From: Methanomicrobiales archaeon
GTDB taxonomy: Archaea > Halobacteriota > Methanomicrobia > Methanomicrobiales > Methanospirillaceae
DNA: 13,613 nucleotides
Reading direction: 5' to 3'
Assembly: GCA_017883495.1 (NCBI GenBank)
Contig: JADGNL010000110.1
Location: 1-13,613, forward strand
Part shown: one piece after another, positions 1-7,032 of the stretch
Position numbering within the stretch: the first letter of the stretch is position 1
Layout of the letters: each line of letters opens with the position of its first letter
Notes under the pieces: model-generated
What the model saw: only the letters and a program-made list of their open reading frames with translations
The model's database searches: none
Told to the model about the DNA's origin: nothing
Made by a program: the position numbers and the translations under genes

Positions 1-861
1 GGCCGCCTTCCGCAGCTCGAGCAGGAGTTCGCGCCCGGAGAGACCGTCGTCGATCAGGAGGGACTCTGCGGTCCGCTGGGCGGCGGCCATGTCCCCCTCG
101 CCGAGTGCGTCGAGAACGGTCCGTGCGCCGCGCTCGGCCCCGGTCACCTCGAAGGCGTCGAACGCGATGGGCGCGCCGGACGTCGCGGCAATCTCGAGCA
201 GCATGATCGCCCGGCGAACGTCGCCGTGGGCCGCGGCCGCGATCATCCCGAGCTCCTCGTCGGGGAACGCGGCGACGTCCTCGGCCGCCAGGATCCCACG
301 GAGAATTTCGATCACGGCCTCGGCCGGGAGCGGGCGGAAGACGATCGGGAGGCAGCGCGACGCGATCGCCGGCAGGATCGCCGACTGCCGCGCCGTGATG
401 AAGATGAACCGGCAGGTCCGCGAGTACCGCTCCATGGTCCTCCGGAGCGCCTGCTGCATCTCGTTCGGCATGGCGTCCGCCTCGGAGAAGACCATCAGCT
501 TGAACTCGGCGTCGAGCGGTCGGATCGCGGCGTACGTCCGCACGATCCGCTTCACGTTCGAGAGGACGGACTCGTCCTTGCGGTAGAGGTGCGAAAAGCG
601 CTCATCGGCCTCGAGGTACGCCCGCCCCTCGGCGAAGAGGTCGCCGGTCGCGATCACGGTCGTATTCTCGTCCGCGTGCTCGCCGTAGAGCGCGGCCGCG
701 AGGCAGCGCACGGCGCACATCCGCCCGGAACCGCCCGGCCCCGTCAGAAGGAGATGCGGGATCGTCCGCCGCTCTGCAGCCGATGCCAGCAGGGCGACCG
801 CTCGGTCCTGGCCTACAATCCCGCAGAAGGCCGCGGGGCGGTATTTTTCAATCCAGAGCAC
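1..861 (-). CDS. rfcS: Replication factor C small subunit, ATP-site-degenerate paralogue (3' end outside window)
   Basis: Clamp-loader AAA+ subunit that would help load the PCNA ring at primer ends. 287 residues are visible, reading off base 1. The GTG start at 861 gives VLWIEKYRP, the canonical RFC N-terminus, and overlaps the end of pps by 14 bases. Seen: the Walker A position reads GPGGSGRM (usual GPPGTGKT), so the P-loop lysine is arginine. Walker B reads FSEAD instead of LDEAD. The sensor-1 asparagine position is alanine. The SRC arginine-finger motif (PAIASRC) and the sensor-2 segment GDVRRAI are kept, as is the helix ALRRTMERYS. Some archaea, such as Methanosarcina and haloarchaea, are known to have two different small RFC subunits. 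I infer that this is the second type, which does not bind ATP but supplies an arginine finger to its neighbour. The family assignment is secure; which paralogue it is remains less certain. Confidence 0.9.
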   Translation of the reverse strand, partial: MLWIEKYRPAAFCGIVGQDRAVALLASAAERRTIPHLLLTGPGGSGRMCAVRCLAAALYGEHADENTTVIATGDLFAEGRAYLEADERFSHLYRKDESVLSNVKRIVRTYAAIRPLDAEFKLMVFSEADAMPNEMQQALRRTMERYSRTCRFIFITARQSAILPAIASRCLPIVFRPLPAEAVIEILRGILAAEDVAAFPDEELGMIAAAAHGDVRRAIMLLEIAATSGAPIAFDAFEVTGAERGARTVLDALGEGDMAAAQRTAESLLIDDGLSGRELLLELRKAA

Positions 862-1579
862 GCTCCAGCCCCCGAACGATCTCACCTATTGCCGCCTGCA
901 AGAGATAATGATTGTCGAGCCCCCGGACGAGCTCGTCCGCCTCGCCGTCTTCCAGGGAATCGTACGCCTCCGTGATCAGCGAAAAGGCTCGCGTCAGTTC
1001 GTCCACGATCGTCAGGGTCGCGGTCCGAGCCGTGCGCGAGAGCGGGTTGAGGTCGATCGTGATCACGGTCTTGCCCGCGGCACGGAGCGCCCCGCACCGG
1101 TCCCCGTCCTCGAGCGGGACGAGTACGAGATCGGCGCGACCGATCCCGTGAGGGAGGCAGAGTGCGCGGTCGTGAGCGAGCGGGAGGAGCCGTTCGGCCT
1201 CGCCATCGAGGACGGCGACGCCGTGGCGTTCGAGGAGAGCCGTGATCTTCGCCATCCGTTCGGGTGTCCGATGGAAGAGGTTCACCTCGACTGCGCAGCC
1301 CGTCGCCCGCTGGAAGGCCGCGCACTCCAGCGCCGCGAGCGCGGCCGTGTTTCCGTTCACGGAGAGGACCGGAGACTCCGCCCGCCGGATGAGGGCGGCG
1401 GCCGTTCGGGCTGCTCGCCGGGCCGTCTCGGTGGAGCGCTCGCCGATCAGGTAATCGAAGGCCTCGGCCCGCCCGTGGGCCGTGAGCCCCTCGAGTGCGA
1501 CGACCCCCTCGCGGGCGCATCGTGCCAGTCGTGCGCGGACCACGAGCGAGCGGTACCGGGGATGGTCGGAGGGGATCAC
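848..1579 (-). CDS. 4-phosphopantoate--beta-alanine ligase (archaeal phosphopantothenate synthetase)
   Basis: Catalyses ATP-dependent joining of 4-phosphopantoate to beta-alanine, giving 4'-phosphopantothenate. This is the archaeal replacement for bacterial PanC order of steps. The protein has 243 residues, the usual family size. Diagnostic segments are HPRYRSL (6-12), GLTAHGRAEAFDYLIGE (31-47), VNGNTAAL (74-81), EVNLFHRT (98-105) and DLNPLSRTA (176-184). The reading frame is open much further upstream, but that part lies in the wrong frame across pok. The GTG at 1579 is the real start: it shares GTGA with the pok stop, and a GGAGGAGG ribosome-binding site sits just before it. It lies third in the coaBC-pok-pps cluster and overlaps rfcS at its 3' end, so translation is probably coupled in both directions. 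Confidence 0.92.
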   Translation of the reverse strand: MIPSDHPRYRSLVVRARLARCAREGVVALEGLTAHGRAEAFDYLIGERSTETARRAARTAAALIRRAESPVLSVNGNTAALAALECAAFQRATGCAVEVNLFHRTPERMAKITALLERHGVAVLDGEAERLLPLAHDRALCLPHGIGRADLVLVPLEDGDRCGALRAAGKTVITIDLNPLSRTARTATLTIVDELTRAFSLITEAYDSLEDGEADELVRGLDNHYLLQAAIGEIVRGLERALD

Positions 1580-2433
1580 GACTCCTCCTCCAGCAGGCGG
1601 AAGCCCTCGGACGCGACGTGCAGGCGATAGACCCGGCCGAACCGGGCGAGGACACGGTCCGCTGCGGGCCCGACGGCGAAGACGCCGTCGCCGAGCATGG
1701 TCATCGAGGCCGGCACGCCGGCCTCGTCGCAGGCCGCGAGCGCGGCCCGGACGCGCGGCGTCACGAGTCCGCTCCGCTCGGCGAAGGTGCGCGAGAGCCG
1801 CACGAGCTCCTCGAGGCCTCGCGGCTCCGCTGAGGGAAACGCCGCGCGCACTCGCGCCATCGCATCCTCCGAGTCGAGGACGCCGGGCGTCGGGATCGGG
1901 CCGAACGAGACCGCTGCGACCGGCTCGTCCGAGGGGAAGCGGAGGATCTCGACGTCGACGCCGGGGCCGCGCCGGACCACGACCCCGCCGCCCTGCGCGG
2001 CCGCGACATCGCCGAGGCCGGTTCGGAACCGGACCTCGGCCTCGTGCGCTGCCGCCGCGATCTCGCTCCGGGAGAGGTCGAGGCCGTGGAGGGCCGAGAG
2101 GGCCGCGCCCGACGCGAGCAGGGCCGCGGCCGAGAGCCCGAACCCGGCCCCTATCGGGAGGGTGCAGCGGGTCGTGAGAGCGGCGGGCGCGTCGAGCCGG
2201 TCCATCAGGTACTCGACCGGGGGGGAGCTGTCGGCGACGGAGACCCGGCTGCCGCCTGAGCAGACCAGAACCCGGACACTCGGTGCGTCGGACCCGACGG
2301 CCTCGACCATCACTCCCTCCGCGATCACGATACCGCCGCCGATCGAGCCCGTAGCGGCGCCGTCCGCGTCGGCGCACCGGCGGAAGTAGCCCGAGACGTG
2401 GCCCGGAGACCAGGCTAGGGCACGCTCGACCAT
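1576..2433 (-). CDS. Pantoate kinase (archaeal GHMP kinase)
   Basis: Phosphorylates D-pantoate to 4-phosphopantoate, the first committed step of the archaeal CoA route. The protein has 285 residues with the GHMP-kinase layout. SPGHVSGYF lies at 9-17 and a glycine-rich stretch TGSIGGGI at 28-35. The ATP-binding motif LPIGAGFGLSAAAL is at 92-105, a second motif GLGDVAAAQGGG at 139-150, and the third GHMP motif MTMLGDGVFAV at 244-254. The ATG at 2433 is preceded by GGAGGAGGT about 12 bases upstream. It overlaps the coaBC stop by 19 bases, and its own stop overlaps the pps start as GTGA. Adjacency to phosphopantothenate synthetase and CoaBC separates it from homoserine or mevalonate kinases of the same superfamily. 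Confidence 0.92.
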   Translation of the reverse strand: MVERALAWSPGHVSGYFRRCADADGAATGSIGGGIVIAEGVMVEAVGSDAPSVRVLVCSGGSRVSVADSSPPVEYLMDRLDAPAALTTRCTLPIGAGFGLSAAALLASGAALSALHGLDLSRSEIAAAAHEAEVRFRTGLGDVAAAQGGGVVVRRGPGVDVEILRFPSDEPVAAVSFGPIPTPGVLDSEDAMARVRAAFPSAEPRGLEELVRLSRTFAERSGLVTPRVRAALAACDEAGVPASMTMLGDGVFAVGPAADRVLARFGRVYRLHVASEGFRLLEEES

Positions 2434-3551
2434 ATGGCTTGGGCCACCTCCTCCTTGCTCGCCTCGACGACGCGGATGCCATGCGGCGAATGCAGGGCGA
2501 AGATCCCGCCGGCCGCTCCCATCGTCTCGGGAGTGTTCGCGACCACGAGCGCGGCCCCGCGCTCGAGCAGTCCGCCGGCCTGCGCGTCCGCGTCCTCGGC
2601 GAGCTTGAACGCGATGGTGACCGGATGATACCGTGCGATCACCTCGTCGAGCACTTTCGGCAGGGGCTCGAGTGCGAGCGTCGCGGGGGCGCCGCTCGGG
2701 AGCTTGCCAGGGAACCGTTCGGGCGCGAAGTCCGAGATTGCTGCCGCCGAGACGTAGATGTCGATCCCCCCGGCCTCGCCGTACGCGAGCACGGCCTCAC
2801 GGAGCTCCGCGGCCGACGCGGCCGGAACGTTCCGGACGCACGGGAATCGGTCCGCGTGGACGACCGTGACCTCGGCCCCGCGCCGGTACGCCTCGAGCGC
2901 GAGCGCCCGGCCCATCCGGCCCGTCGAGCGGGTCGTGAGCACGCGCACGTCGTCGACCGTTTCGCGGCAGGGCCCGCTCGTGACCAGCACCCTCCGTCCC
3001 GCGAGCGGCCGCTCGTCGACGGCCCGCTCGGTCTCGAGCACGATCACGTCCATCTCCGCGATCTTCGCGCGGCCCTCCTCGATCCGCGGGGGCACGACCG
3101 TTACCCCGAACGCGGCGAGGCGGGCGAGGTTCTCGGCGACGGCCCGGTGGCGGTACATGGTCTCGTGCATGGCCGGCACGACCACGACCGGCAGGCCGCT
3201 GCCGAGCGCGGTCGTCGCGAAGGTCGTGACCGGCGTGTCGTCGATGCCGCACGCAACCTTGCCGATGGTGTTCGCCGTGCAGGGTGCGATGAGGAGGAGG
3301 TCGGCGCGCCCGCCCTCGCCGCACCATTGCACGTGCTCGACGAGCCCCGAGATCGCCGTGATCGCTGGCCGGCCGGTGGCATAGGTGAGCGTGTCGGGGC
3401 AGACGATCCTCGCGGCCGCAGCAGAGAGGACGGCCTGGATCAGGGCCCCCCGCCGCCGGAGCTCGTGCGCGAGCCGGACCGTCTCGACGGCCGCGATCGA
3501 GCCCGTGACCGCGAGTACGATCTCCTTTCCTTCGAGTGTCTGAATCGTCAC
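2415..3551 (-). CDS. coaBC: Bifunctional phosphopantothenoylcysteine decarboxylase / phosphopantothenate--cysteine ligase
   Basis: Fusion enzyme that couples 4'-phosphopantothenate to cysteine (CoaB) and decarboxylates the product with FMN (CoaC) to 4'-phosphopantetheine. The protein has 378 residues. The flavoprotein half carries TGSIAAVETVRLAHEL (16-31), the decarboxylase histidine in VEHV (H73), TANTIGKVACGIDDTPVTT (92-110) and PAMHETMY (126-133). Residues 148-165 (GVTVVPPRIEEGRAKIAE) have no cysteine, unlike the bacterial Dfp flap. The CoaB half starts near 186 with VLVTSGPCRETVDDVR and STGRMG (209-214, usually SSGKMG), then VSAAAISDFAP (267-277) and AFKLAED (314-320). The GTG at 3551 shares GTGA with the upstream stop and follows a GGTGATC ribosome-binding site. 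A longer open frame upstream is a shadow of the tRNA-enzyme gene. Confidence 0.95.
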   Translation of the reverse strand: MTIQTLEGKEIVLAVTGSIAAVETVRLAHELRRRGALIQAVLSAAAARIVCPDTLTYATGRPAITAISGLVEHVQWCGEGGRADLLLIAPCTANTIGKVACGIDDTPVTTFATTALGSGLPVVVVPAMHETMYRHRAVAENLARLAAFGVTVVPPRIEEGRAKIAEMDVIVLETERAVDERPLAGRRVLVTSGPCRETVDDVRVLTTRSTGRMGRALALEAYRRGAEVTVVHADRFPCVRNVPAASAAELREAVLAYGEAGGIDIYVSAAAISDFAPERFPGKLPSGAPATLALEPLPKVLDEVIARYHPVTIAFKLAEDADAQAGGLLERGAALVVANTPETMGAAGGIFALHSPHGIRVVEASKEEVAQAIWSSVP

Positions 3552-4429
3552 AGGATCACCAGGTCGTGAACGGTGTGGAAGCGGCCGGGGCCGCAGGTCT
3601 TCACGGTGCGCCAGGAGGACGCTGTCGTGTGGCCGCTCTCGGCGGCCGTCCGGGCGAGGGCCGGGCCGAGCTCGCCGGGAGTCCGCTCGACGCCGTGGAC
3701 GTGGAGAACGCTCCCCGTCCGGACGTGAGCGAGGGCGTCGGCGAGGAAGGACGGCGCGTCGAAGTGCCCGAGCACGAGCTGGTCGTACACGCCGGACAGG
3801 AGATCGCGGCAGTCGCCGCATTCGGCCTCGACATTGTCGGCGAGACCGTTCGCGGCGAGATTCTCCTCCAGGTACCCGAATGCGGTCGGATTGATCTCCA
3901 TCGCATGGACGCGTGCACCGGCGCGTGCGGCCGGGAGGGTGAAGTAGCCGATCCCGGCGAAGAGATCGGCCGTCCTTTCGCCGGGCCGGACCGCACGGGC
4001 GAGGCGGCCCTTCTCCTCGCGGTTGCCTTGCGAGAACATCACTCTCGACGGGTCGAGCCGGTAGACGAGGCCGTTCTCCAGGTGGGCGACCTCGCCCCCC
4101 GTGCCATACAGTACCTCGACCCCGGGCACCCGTTCGACCCCGTCGTGGCCCCTGACCCAGAGGACACCCTTCGGAGAGCACCGCGCGATCGCGTCGCGGA
4201 CGGCCGCATCGTCGGGATGGGGACCGTGGAAGAGGACGAGGTCGCCGAGCCGCTGGAAACCACGCGCCGCCGGGTTCGACCGTTCGGGAAGGTCTTCGTC
4301 CCATCCGTACCCAGCGCGGACGGGGACCCATGCGGTGCCGCCTGCAACGAACGGCCGGCGCGATCCGTCGACCCAGTCGGCCCCGGTGCAGGCGGCGAGC
4401 TCTCCTGCGGGATACCGACGGGTCCGCAC
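3548..4429 (-). CDS. Class I SAM-dependent transferase of the Trm5/Tyw2 family, probably Taw2 (wyosine-pathway tRNA-Phe position 37)
   Basis: The protein has 293 residues. Typical family sequence includes SRVMFSQGNREEKGR, the SAM-binding motif DLFAGIGYFTLPAA, and the acidic motif post-II strand HAMEINPTAFGYLEENL. Next come ECGDCRDL and a C-terminal sheet with LHVHG. Trm5 (m1G37 methyltransferase) normally shows an N-L/P-P type motif after strand 4. Here the site reads DQLVLGHFDAPSFL, closer to the Taw2/Tyw2 pattern, which transfers an aminocarboxypropyl group from SAM to demethylwyosine in tRNA-Phe. I therefore favour Taw2, without certainty. The GTG start at 4429 lies 4 bases after the nmd3 stop, behind GGGGTGATC. 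Its stop overlaps the coaBC start. Placement after nmd3 agrees with a translation-related role. Confidence 0.7.
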   Translation of the reverse strand: MRTRRYPAGELAACTGADWVDGSRRPFVAGGTAWVPVRAGYGWDEDLPERSNPAARGFQRLGDLVLFHGPHPDDAAVRDAIARCSPKGVLWVRGHDGVERVPGVEVLYGTGGEVAHLENGLVYRLDPSRVMFSQGNREEKGRLARAVRPGERTADLFAGIGYFTLPAARAGARVHAMEINPTAFGYLEENLAANGLADNVEAECGDCRDLLSGVYDQLVLGHFDAPSFLADALAHVRTGSVLHVHGVERTPGELGPALARTAAESGHTTASSWRTVKTCGPGRFHTVHDLVIL

Positions 4430-4433
4430 GCGA

Positions 4434-5483
4434 TCACCCCAGCACGACGAGACGGTCGCGGTCGCGCAGGACCCGGACCTGCCCCCCGGCCTCGACGGTC
4501 AGCCAGGACGGGCGCGGCACCTCGACGGCGGCGCTGGTTACGGGGTCGATCAGCCCCAGCATTCCATCGTCGATATAGGCTACCAGCGCCTCCGTCGCGG
4601 CCGAGCCGTGGCCGATCAGCCGTTTCGGCTCCTCGTCCCGGATGGTCCGGGTCCGCCCGGTCGCGAGGTCGACGGCACGGACATGGTCCCCCTCGGTAGA
4701 GGCGACCTCGAGATCTGCGCCGCCGGCCTCGATCACGTCCCCGCGCACGAACGCGTGAAGCCGGACCAGGTACGTGATCCGGTAGATGGGGCGCCCGGCC
4801 TTCTCGCCCACGAGCTTGGGGTGGGTCGAGTACCGCCCTCCGAGGCGTTGCGTGATCGCCTGGGAGATCGCGAGCCCGATCGTCTGCGAGCCGACGATGA
4901 TGTCGAGCCCGTCCTTGGTCTCCTGCAGGTCGGAGACGTAACTGAGCCTATCGCCCTCGGCCTGGAGCGTGGCCTCGGTCTCGTGGGCGATCCTCGTCGC
5001 GGCCTCGATCTCGCGATCGGTCAGGCGACGATCGGTTGCGCGCACCTGCACGAACCCCTCGTAGTACGAGCCCGCGATCCGGTTGCACCGGTTGCACTGC
5101 TCCTTCTGCCAGACCAGCTCGACCGTGCAGCGGTCGCTGATCGGTTCGTCGTAGAGCGTGCCCGAGACCTCGACGTCCGCCATCGACCGGTTGGCCGAGA
5201 CCTCGCGGATCGCGACCGAGAACTGCGGCCGGCGGACCTCGGGGTGGAGCCGGACCGCCGAGAGCGCGAGCCCGGGCCCGATCTCGGCCCGCTCCTGCTC
5301 GGAGTCGGTCCAGATCTGGCCGCTCTTCTGCGCGCCGCAGCTCGGGCAGTAGGTGTGGACCGCCCGGGGCTCGCACTCGAACCAGCGGGTCTCGGCAAGC
5401 CGGCATCTGCCGCAGAGCCCGTCCCTTCCCTCGCCGCCGGCCCCGCCGCAGCGCGGACAGAATGCTTCCCGGATGTTGTCCAT
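4434..5483 (-). CDS. nmd3: NMD3 family protein
   Basis: Archaeal homologue of eukaryotic NMD3, the adaptor that binds the large ribosomal subunit. Archaea have no nuclear export, so a role in large-subunit assembly or quality control is inferred. The protein has 349 residues. The N-terminal zinc-binding part shows C9-x2-C12 with C24-x2-C27 (CPRC, CGRC). A second set pairs C46-x2-C49 (CPSC) with C130-x2-C133 (CNRC). The hallmark GSYYEGFVQVRA follows directly (138-149). The remainder (about 150-349) is beta-rich and lacks the eukaryotic export-signal tail. The ATG at 5483 starts one base after the DUF424 stop (TGACATG), with no clear ribosome-binding site of its own, so translational coupling is likely. 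Confidence 0.93.
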   Translation of the reverse strand: MDNIREAFCPRCGGAGGEGRDGLCGRCRLAETRWFECEPRAVHTYCPSCGAQKSGQIWTDSEQERAEIGPGLALSAVRLHPEVRRPQFSVAIREVSANRSMADVEVSGTLYDEPISDRCTVELVWQKEQCNRCNRIAGSYYEGFVQVRATDRRLTDREIEAATRIAHETEATLQAEGDRLSYVSDLQETKDGLDIIVGSQTIGLAISQAITQRLGGRYSTHPKLVGEKAGRPIYRITYLVRLHAFVRGDVIEAGGADLEVASTEGDHVRAVDLATGRTRTIRDEEPKRLIGHGSAATEALVAYIDDGMLGLIDPVTSAAVEVPRPSWLTVEAGGQVRVLRDRDRLVVLG

Positions 5484-5484
5484 G

Positions 5485-5778
5485 TCAGAGGCGATAGATC
5501 TGGGCGTGCGGGACGCCTTCTACTTCGAGGCAGCAGGCCTCGTCCACGAGCCCCATCTCTCTGGCCAGCGCGACCGCGCGCCGTCCGAAGAGATTGATGT
5601 TGCAGGCGTTCCTGAGCGCCTCGCGGACCTCGTCCTCGGCCACGGGCCGGTCGCCGTAGAACGAGTCCGAGATCGGCACCTTGGCCTCGCCGTGGCGAAG
5701 CGTCCGGTTGATGAGCTCGTCGTCGCAGACCGCCACCACCTCGCCCTCGCCGCGGACGCGGTGCACCTTCATGTACAT
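5485..5778 (-). CDS. DUF424 domain-containing protein
   Basis: Small archaeal protein of 97 residues; its biochemical function is not known to me. Family features are MYMKVHR at the N-terminus, VVAVCDDELINRTL (14-27), ISDSFYG (36-42), NACNINLFGRRAV (57-69) and GVPHAQIY (88-95). The frame is open to 5814, but the extra residues would lie over the TATA-like element at 5801-5811. MYMKV at 5778 matches the usual family start, although ATGs at 5787 and 5772 are possible. There is little leader and no good ribosome-binding site, so the mRNA may be nearly leaderless. It heads the seven-gene unit, and its coupling to nmd3 suggests a translation or ribosome-associated role, by inference only. Confidence 0.88.
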   Translation of the reverse strand: MYMKVHRVRGEGEVVAVCDDELINRTLRHGEAKVPISDSFYGDRPVAEDEVREALRNACNINLFGRRAVALAREMGLVDEACCLEVEGVPHAQIYRL

Positions 5779-5800
5779 ACTTCTCATCCAATTGCCCCGC

Positions 5801-5811
5801 TCCATTAAAAA
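5801..5811 (-). promoter_or_regulatory. TATA-like promoter element for the DUF424-nmd3-taw2-coaBC-pok-pps-rfcS unit
   Basis: On the minus strand TTTTTAATGGA is the only A/T-rich patch in the 58-base gap after the TatD-like gene. Archaeal transcription starts about 25 bases downstream, near 5782, only a few bases before the chosen ATG at 5778. Everything downstream to base 1 is joined by overlaps or gaps of 4 bases or less, so this is the likely main promoter for all seven genes. Confidence 0.5.
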
Positions 5812-5836
5812 CATGACCGTGGCGACCGGTTCTCGT

Positions 5837-6664
5837 TCAGAGCGCGATCTCGACGCCGTAGACCCGCGACGGGGTCTCGACGTGGCAGCGGGCGAGGGCC
5901 TCCTCGTCGAGCGCGCCGGCGGCGAGGAGGCGGAGCGAGGTCCGCGGCACGGTCTTCGGCCCGACCACGGCCCCGGGACGGGAGCGCTCGTCCATGTAGT
6001 CGGACTCGAGCATGAACGGTCTGCCCGAGGCGGCGACCTCCGGGATCGCCTCGTGCCGCGCCACGAAGGACGGCACGAGGGGGGTCGAGGGCTCGGCGAA
6101 GTGCTTGACCACGCGGGCGGGGTCCATGCCGGCTGCCCTTGCCATCCCGACCACGTCCGCGCAGGGGCCGCTCTCGGCGTGGATCTGGAGGGCGCAGCCG
6201 GCGCGCCCCGCGAGCTCGAGAGCGCGGTCGAGGACGCGGTTGGACGCTTCGGCCACCTCCGGCCCCGCGTCGTAGTGTGGCCGGCCGCTCTTGAGCGCTA
6301 CAGCGCGACCCTCGGAGACGTACTCGGCCGCCACCTCGAGCCCCTCGGCCATGATCCGGGCGGACTCGGCCGGCGGCCGGAGCTCGGCGAAGTACGTGAT
6401 CTCGGCCGGATGGACGCCGAGCACGACGAAGACCCCGAGTCCGAGCGCGCGGATCTCCTCGGCCACGGCGAGCGTGGCGTCGAAGACTGGCCGGTAGTCC
6501 GCGCCCGACGAGGGCGTGACCCCGAAGGACCAGGAGGGCTTCGCCACAAGGAAGAGGTGGGTGCCGCCGGCCCGGAGGAACTCCTTCGCGGCCTCGATCC
6601 CGCGCCCGTTCAGGGGGTCGATGTGGATGTGGTCATCCGTGATCGGGAACCGGCGGGGCGTCAT
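5837..6664 (-). CDS. TatD-like metal-dependent hydrolase (TIM-barrel, archaeal type)
   Basis: Amidohydrolase-superfamily protein of 275 residues. Metal-binding features appear in the expected order. ITDDHIHIDP gives the HxH pair H12/H14 on strand 1. GVHPAE follows (H85 region), then KSGRPHYD (K125, near a metal ligand), QIHAES (H162) and VVKHF (H188). The final LESDYMDE carries the catalytic aspartate D222. The substrate is not evident: bacterial TatD relatives act as DNases, but this archaeal branch is uncharacterised as far as I know. The ATG at 6664 lies inside the last codons of mptD (32-base overlap), so the two are co-translated. It is not linked by overlap to DUF424, which has its own promoter. 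Confidence 0.85.
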   Translation of the reverse strand: MTPRRFPITDDHIHIDPLNGRGIEAAKEFLRAGGTHLFLVAKPSWSFGVTPSSGADYRPVFDATLAVAEEIRALGLGVFVVLGVHPAEITYFAELRPPAESARIMAEGLEVAAEYVSEGRAVALKSGRPHYDAGPEVAEASNRVLDRALELAGRAGCALQIHAESGPCADVVGMARAAGMDPARVVKHFAEPSTPLVPSFVARHEAIPEVAASGRPFMLESDYMDERSRPGAVVGPKTVPRTSLRLLAAGALDEEALARCHVETPSRVYGVEIAL

Positions 6665-6989
6665 GGCAGGAGAGGATCGTCATCATCGGGTAGTCGTCGT
6701 GGGGCGCGAGGCGTGCGTGGCACGACGCCCCGTTGCAGCAGGTCACGATCTCGACATCGAACATCAGCCCCGCGAGCTCGCTATACCCGAATTCGTTCGG
6801 GCGCATGCGGCGGGTGTCGAGTCGGACCGTGATCTCCTCCACGAACGGCTGGAGTCCGACGGCCTGCTCGATCGCCTCCTCGACCACCTCGGCTGTCTGG
6901 GGGGAGATCGGGGTTCCGACCCACTGGTGGTAGAGCGCGCCGAGCTTGATCCCGGCCTCGAAGATCGCCTGGTCGCGGTCCGATGTCAT
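6633..6989 (-). CDS. mptD: Dihydroneopterin aldolase, archaeal MptD family
   Basis: Cleaves 7,8-dihydroneopterin to 6-hydroxymethyl-7,8-dihydropterin and glycolaldehyde in methanopterin (tetrahydromethanopterin) synthesis. The protein has 118 residues, the expected size for the MJ1585 family. Diagnostic segments are AIFEAGIKLGALYHQWVGTP (8-27), VEEITVRLD (50-58), NEFGYSELAGLM (65-76) and a C-terminal DDYPMMTI (98-105). The open frame runs well upstream, but the ATG at 6989 gives the family's normal N-terminus. The 3' end overlaps the TatD-like gene by 32 bases. Its presence supports a methanogen-type host that uses methanopterin. The C-terminal tail after PMMTI (CHDAPPVPDHG) is probably poorly conserved and is forced by the overlap. 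Confidence 0.88.
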   Translation of the reverse strand: MTSDRDQAIFEAGIKLGALYHQWVGTPISPQTAEVVEEAIEQAVGLQPFVEEITVRLDTRRMRPNEFGYSELAGLMFDVEIVTCCNGASCHARLAPHDDYPMMTILSCHDAPPVPDHG

Positions 6990-7015
6990 ACCCTGATCGA
7001 TGCGCGCGGGGAGGC

Positions 7016-7023
7016 CATTAAGC
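7016..7023 (-). promoter_or_regulatory. Possible TATA-like element for mptD
   Basis: Minus-strand CTTAATGG lies about 30 bases before the mptD ATG, in the 43-base gap after the protease stop. It resembles the TTTTTAATGG element before DUF424 and would place a start site near 6994, giving a very short leader. The match to an archaeal TATA box is weak. Confidence 0.3.
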
Positions 7024-7032
7024 CGACCCCGG

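Noticed and set aside
848..2482. Open frame joining pps to a 300-residue N-terminal extension
   Set aside because: The extension is a shadow of pantoate kinase in another frame. pps has its own GTG with a GGAGGAGG ribosome-binding site at 1579.
2415..4331. Very long minus-strand open frame extending coaBC upstream by about 260 residues
   Set aside because: The extra part is Arg/Pro/Gly-rich, lies in a shadow frame of the well-conserved Trm5/Tyw2-family gene, and has no homology. The GTGA overlap start at 3551 is clear.
4101..5597. Long plus-strand open frame of about 500 codons opposite nmd3
   Set aside because: It is antisense to nmd3 and DUF424, with biased Arg/Pro/Asp composition and no recognisable domain. 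GC-rich genomes routinely show such frames.
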